39,887 nt of DNA from a virus. The stretch covers positions 1-39,887 of the IMG/VR virus record IMGVR_UViG_3300045738_000594; one strand, 5' to 3'. Shown here piece by piece: positions 38,109 through 39,887 of the stretch. Every line of letters begins with the position of its first letter. The first letter of the stretch is position 1. Position numbers and translations under genes: made by a program. The notes beneath the pieces were generated by a model. It did not search any database. It worked only from the letters and a program-made list of their open reading frames with translations, and was not told where the DNA came from.

Positions 38109-38221
38109 GCGGCGGCGAGGTAGCCGAGCATGAAGAAGATCGCGTAAACCGTCCCATTTATATACGGGCGGTTGCCTAGCACATCGATGGCAAAGTCTCT
38201 GACGGCGTGAACAATTTTCAT
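38105..38221 (-). CDS. Tiny membrane protein (38 aa)
   Basis: A 38-aa reading frame from ATG 38221 behind AGGAGA at ideal spacing. N-terminal MKIVHAVRDFAIDVLGNRPY is amphipathic; residues about 22-38 (NGTVYAIFFMLGYLAAA) form a likely membrane helix. It is the last gene of the leftward lysis group, converging on recT with a 4-bp overlap. It might be a small holin-like or antiholin-like peptide; this is inferred from size and place. Confidence 0.65.
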   Translation of the reverse strand: MKIVHAVRDFAIDVLGNRPYINGTVYAIFFMLGYLAAA

Positions 38222-38230
38222 CGTTTTCTC

Positions 38231-38653
38231 CTATGTTTTTTTCCTGAGACTTCTCTCTCCAAACCACCATAAAGTTGCGCTTGAGGCCATGAAAATAACG
38301 CTGGCCTCGATGGTAGCCTTGCCCCCTGCATCGGATTGGAAATATAAAATTCCGACGAGGCAGATGAGGGTGAATGTTAAAATCGGCCTGACCAACCGCA
38401 AAAAATTTATTACAAACAGCGAGGCGGTGCCGATGCCGGTATCATGCGTGTAACTGGCGATCCGCATCTCGTTCTCGGCCTCATCGGCCTTCATTTCGCC
38501 CTGCAATTTTAGCATCTCCAGCGTCCGCTGGTGATCCGCCCCTGCCTTCTTTTCCTCCTGCCATGCGTCAAGGAAACTGAAGGCCTTCCCTATAAGACTC
38601 CCGACGAGGCCGGAAAGACCTCCAGTCATCACTGTTCCTAGTAAATCAAGCAT
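38231..38653 (-). CDS. 3TM-type holin (gene-transfer-agent holin-like)
   Basis: A 140-aa protein starting at ATG 38653 behind AGGAGAAA. The N-terminal region is amphipathic (GLSGLVGSLIGKAFSFLDAW), followed by a charged helix, then three hydrophobic parts (SLFVINFLRLVRPILTFTLI; CLVGILYF; ASVIFMASSATLWWF). The motif FLRLVRP with a final basic tail matches the GTA_holin_3TM family. It would permeabilise the inner membrane for the endolysin, whose gene it overlaps by 8 bp. Confidence 0.75.
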   Translation of the reverse strand: MLDLLGTVMTGGLSGLVGSLIGKAFSFLDAWQEEKKAGADHQRTLEMLKLQGEMKADEAENEMRIASYTHDTGIGTASLFVINFLRLVRPILTFTLICLVGILYFQSDAGGKATIEASVIFMASSATLWWFGERSLRKKT

Positions 38654-39050
38654 CCCATTTCTCCTTGCCCCATTCACGTTTTCGACCTAAATCAACGTGT
38701 AAGAACGTCCTATAATATCCAAAACCAGTAAAACCCAAGTCCTTGGCAAGTTCTAGAATTAAGTTCTTGTCTTTGCCAACGATCTGAATATCCGCCGCAA
38801 GCCCGAATAGATGCATCGACCGAGGCGCCCCACCGCATTTAGAATTGAAGTAGGCAGTCCGAAAAACACTTGATAAATTAAGAGGAGAATTAAGACGACT
38901 GCGAAGAATATCAAGCTTGCCAACAAGTCCACCACTGACCGACAATTTTCCCGTACCACGGCAAGCACATTCCTTCGGCGAAAAGAATTGCCAAGGCCAT
39001 GCCGACCATGTTCTGGGTACTTCTGACCAATGGTCATAGCTAATCATCAT
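38646..39050 (-). CDS. Endolysin, M15-type peptidase
   Basis: A 134-aa protein with the zinc-peptidase signature SMHLFGLAADI (SxHxxGxAxD) near residues 79-89 and HVDLG toward the end, as in M15A D-Ala-D-Ala peptidases used as phage endolysins. No signal peptide, so release would need the adjacent holin. ATG 39050 shares its A with the stop of a tiny membrane gene (TAATG), which favours it over ATG 39056. A 92-codon frame with a membrane segment is nested at 38759-39037 in another frame. Confidence 0.82.
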   Translation of the reverse strand: MMISYDHWSEVPRTWSAWPWQFFSPKECACRGTGKLSVSGGLVGKLDILRSRLNSPLNLSSVFRTAYFNSKCGGAPRSMHLFGLAADIQIVGKDKNLILELAKDLGFTGFGYYRTFLHVDLGRKREWGKEKWDA

Positions 39051-39118
39051 TACCATCTACTCAAAACAAGCACACATATGACAGCCACTACACCGAGCAT
39101 CAAGGTGTTTGCCGTCAT
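39050..39118 (-). CDS. Micro-ORF: 22-aa membrane peptide
   Basis: ATG 39118 begins MTANTLMLGVVAVICVLVLS, nearly all hydrophobic, ending RW. The TAA overlaps the endolysin start (TAATG), so translation would be coupled. A modest AAGG site lies upstream. It is short enough to be only a leader peptide; either way it probably sets the rate of endolysin translation. Confidence 0.5.
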   Translation of the reverse strand: MTANTLMLGVVAVICVLVLSRW

Positions 39119-39119
39119 T

Positions 39120-39338
39120 TCATTCTACCTTGCGGGAACACACTTCTTTGTCTTCTAAGGCATTAACAATATTGCAGTCCATGCCCGTCGCCCTGCTTAG
39201 AGCAACGTCCGTTATTGTTGGATCATCATTGATAATTTGATGCGTATCATAAGCCGTAAATCCATAGCGCAAGTACGTCAACGGCAGACCGCATCCAGAA
39301 ACCATCAGAATAACCAACCCGGTAAGAATTATTTTCAA
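39120..39338 (-). CDS. Small lipoprotein (72 aa)
   Basis: A 72-aa protein from TTG 39338, with a signal sequence MKIILTGLVILMVSGCGLP that ends in a lipobox (VSGC, Cys16). The mature part (YLRYGFTAYDTHQIINDDPT) includes two more cysteines that could form a disulfide (DCNIV and VCSRK). The gene directly follows the stop of the preceding gene. Its place next to the endolysin would suit an outer-membrane spanin-like lipoprotein, but no i-spanin partner is clear. Confidence 0.7.
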   Translation of the reverse strand: MKIILTGLVILMVSGCGLPLTYLRYGFTAYDTHQIINDDPTITDVALSRATGMDCNIVNALEDKEVCSRKVE

Positions 39339-39554
39339 TTACCTAACCTTCTTTAACTTCCACAGAACATAAGGCTCATATCCATCAACCTGTAGCGGTA
39401 AAGATGGCACCTTCGTATCAACCTTCTTATAACCAACGTAGTGCCAGTTATACCCATCATCAATTTGCCTTGAAGCGGTATCGAAAAAGTCCTTGTTCCC
39501 AGAATAAAACGCGCCACCAAAAACCAACGGTATTATCAATGCGAAAATAAACAT
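39339..39554 (-). CDS. Small membrane-anchored protein (71 aa)
   Basis: A 71-aa protein from ATG 39554 behind AGGG, with an N-terminal hydrophobic anchor (MFIFALIIPLVFGGAFYSG) and a periplasm-type soluble part rich in Tyr, Asp and Lys. A longer reading upstream overlaps the preceding lipoprotein gene and was rejected. Located in the lysis region. Function unknown. Confidence 0.62.
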   Translation of the reverse strand: MFIFALIIPLVFGGAFYSGNKDFFDTASRQIDDGYNWHYVGYKKVDTKVPSLPLQVDGYEPYVLWKLKKVR

Positions 39555-39562
39555 ATCGTTCC

Positions 39563-39887
39563 CTAACTCTCCTGTCCTGCCGCCATCCAATGTTTGCCCC
39601 AAAGTATCATGCAACTTCTACCGCTTCTACTATCAATCAGAACCGTCCAGTCCCTATCCCCCTGCTGGCTGCTATAGAACGAAACTATGACGGTTTCGAT
39701 TGGCGTAATTTGCATCAAGGCGGACGCTCTTAATTTCTCACCCAGCCGTTCTAGCTCTATCTTGGCTGATGGTGTCGGGCCACATTGGGAAGATGGAACG
39801 CGAATGGCAGATGTGTCAACCGCTCCCGACTTCTCTATGGTCGAACAAGCTGACAAGACTAATACACAAAATATAACTAAGGGTCTC
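39563..39887 (-). CDS. Lipoprotein, 5' end beyond window
   Basis: The frame is open to the right edge and reads RPLVIFCVLVLSACSTIEKS, a hydrophobic signal core ending in a lipobox (LSAC), so the start codon lies outside the window. The mature part (about 94 residues) is soluble with a late DRDWTVLIDSRSGRSCMIL stretch. A TTG inside the signal sequence is not a likely start. Probably an outer-membrane lipoprotein of the lysis group; role not known. Confidence 0.68.
   Translation of the reverse strand, partial: RPLVIFCVLVLSACSTIEKSGAVDTSAIRVPSSQCGPTPSAKIELERLGEKLRASALMQITPIETVIVSFYSSQQGDRDWTVLIDSRSGRSCMILWGKHWMAAGQES

Overview
The window is most of the genome of a tailed bacteriophage with a podovirus-type layout. 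Evidence includes a head-to-tail connector portal, a scaffold, a major capsid protein, a Bbp19-like protein, a T7 gp11-like tail tubular protein and the start of a tail nozzle-type gene. It also has terminase subunits, RusA, YqaJ and RecT recombination proteins, an ArdC-type antirestriction protein and an endolysin/holin module. Lipoproteins with lipoboxes beside the lysis genes imply a Gram-negative host. The 3TM holin resembles gene-transfer-agent holins, which would fit an alphaproteobacterium, but the host is not proven. No tRNA, CRISPR array, insertion sequence, DNA polymerase or RNA polymerase was seen.

Layout. (1) 1-26.1 kb, minus strand, read right to left: small early-late genes, small terminase, rusA, large terminase, proline-rich virion-type proteins, tiny basic proteins, portal, Bbp19-like protein, scaffold, capsid and decoration-like protein. 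An unusual 13.4-kb cluster of about 18 enzyme-type genes (1198-14577) follows, then the tail genes. (2) 26.1-26.9 kb: control region with short repeats, a YdaU-like gene and a candidate rightward promoter. (3) 26.9-35.6 kb, plus strand: a tightly coupled operon of mostly small genes. It includes a PP-loop ATPase, an ArdC-like protein, a TGT/DpdA-like protein and a serine recombinase, and it ends at a strong bidirectional terminator. (4) 35.7-38.1 kb: a divergent ribbon-helix-helix regulator, then a small gene, YqaJ exonuclease and RecT annealase. (5) 38.1-39.9 kb, minus strand: lipoproteins, endolysin, 3TM holin and tiny membrane peptides. The minus-strand genes leaving the left edge and entering at the right edge fit one late transcript on a circularly permuted map, with some tail genes missing from the window (inference).

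The most striking finding is a tandem pair of type II hammerhead ribozymes in the plus-strand operon (29286-29343 and 29889-29940). Each begins at the last base of a stop codon and ends just before the ribosome-binding site of the next gene. Both have the full catalytic core, GAAA and CUGANGA, a UUCG-capped stem III, a closed stem I and a short stem II. They would cut the early mRNA between genes.

Other notable points are a repeated extended Shine-Dalgarno sequence, TGACTGGAG, in front of most plus-strand genes; the modification cluster inside the structural module, which combines a radical SAM/SPASM enzyme, two Fe(II)/2-oxoglutarate oxygenases, an FkbM methyltransferase, other methyltransferases, glycosyltransferases and redox enzymes; an apparent anti-restriction island; and several genes shorter than 60 codons that routine gene calling would miss.
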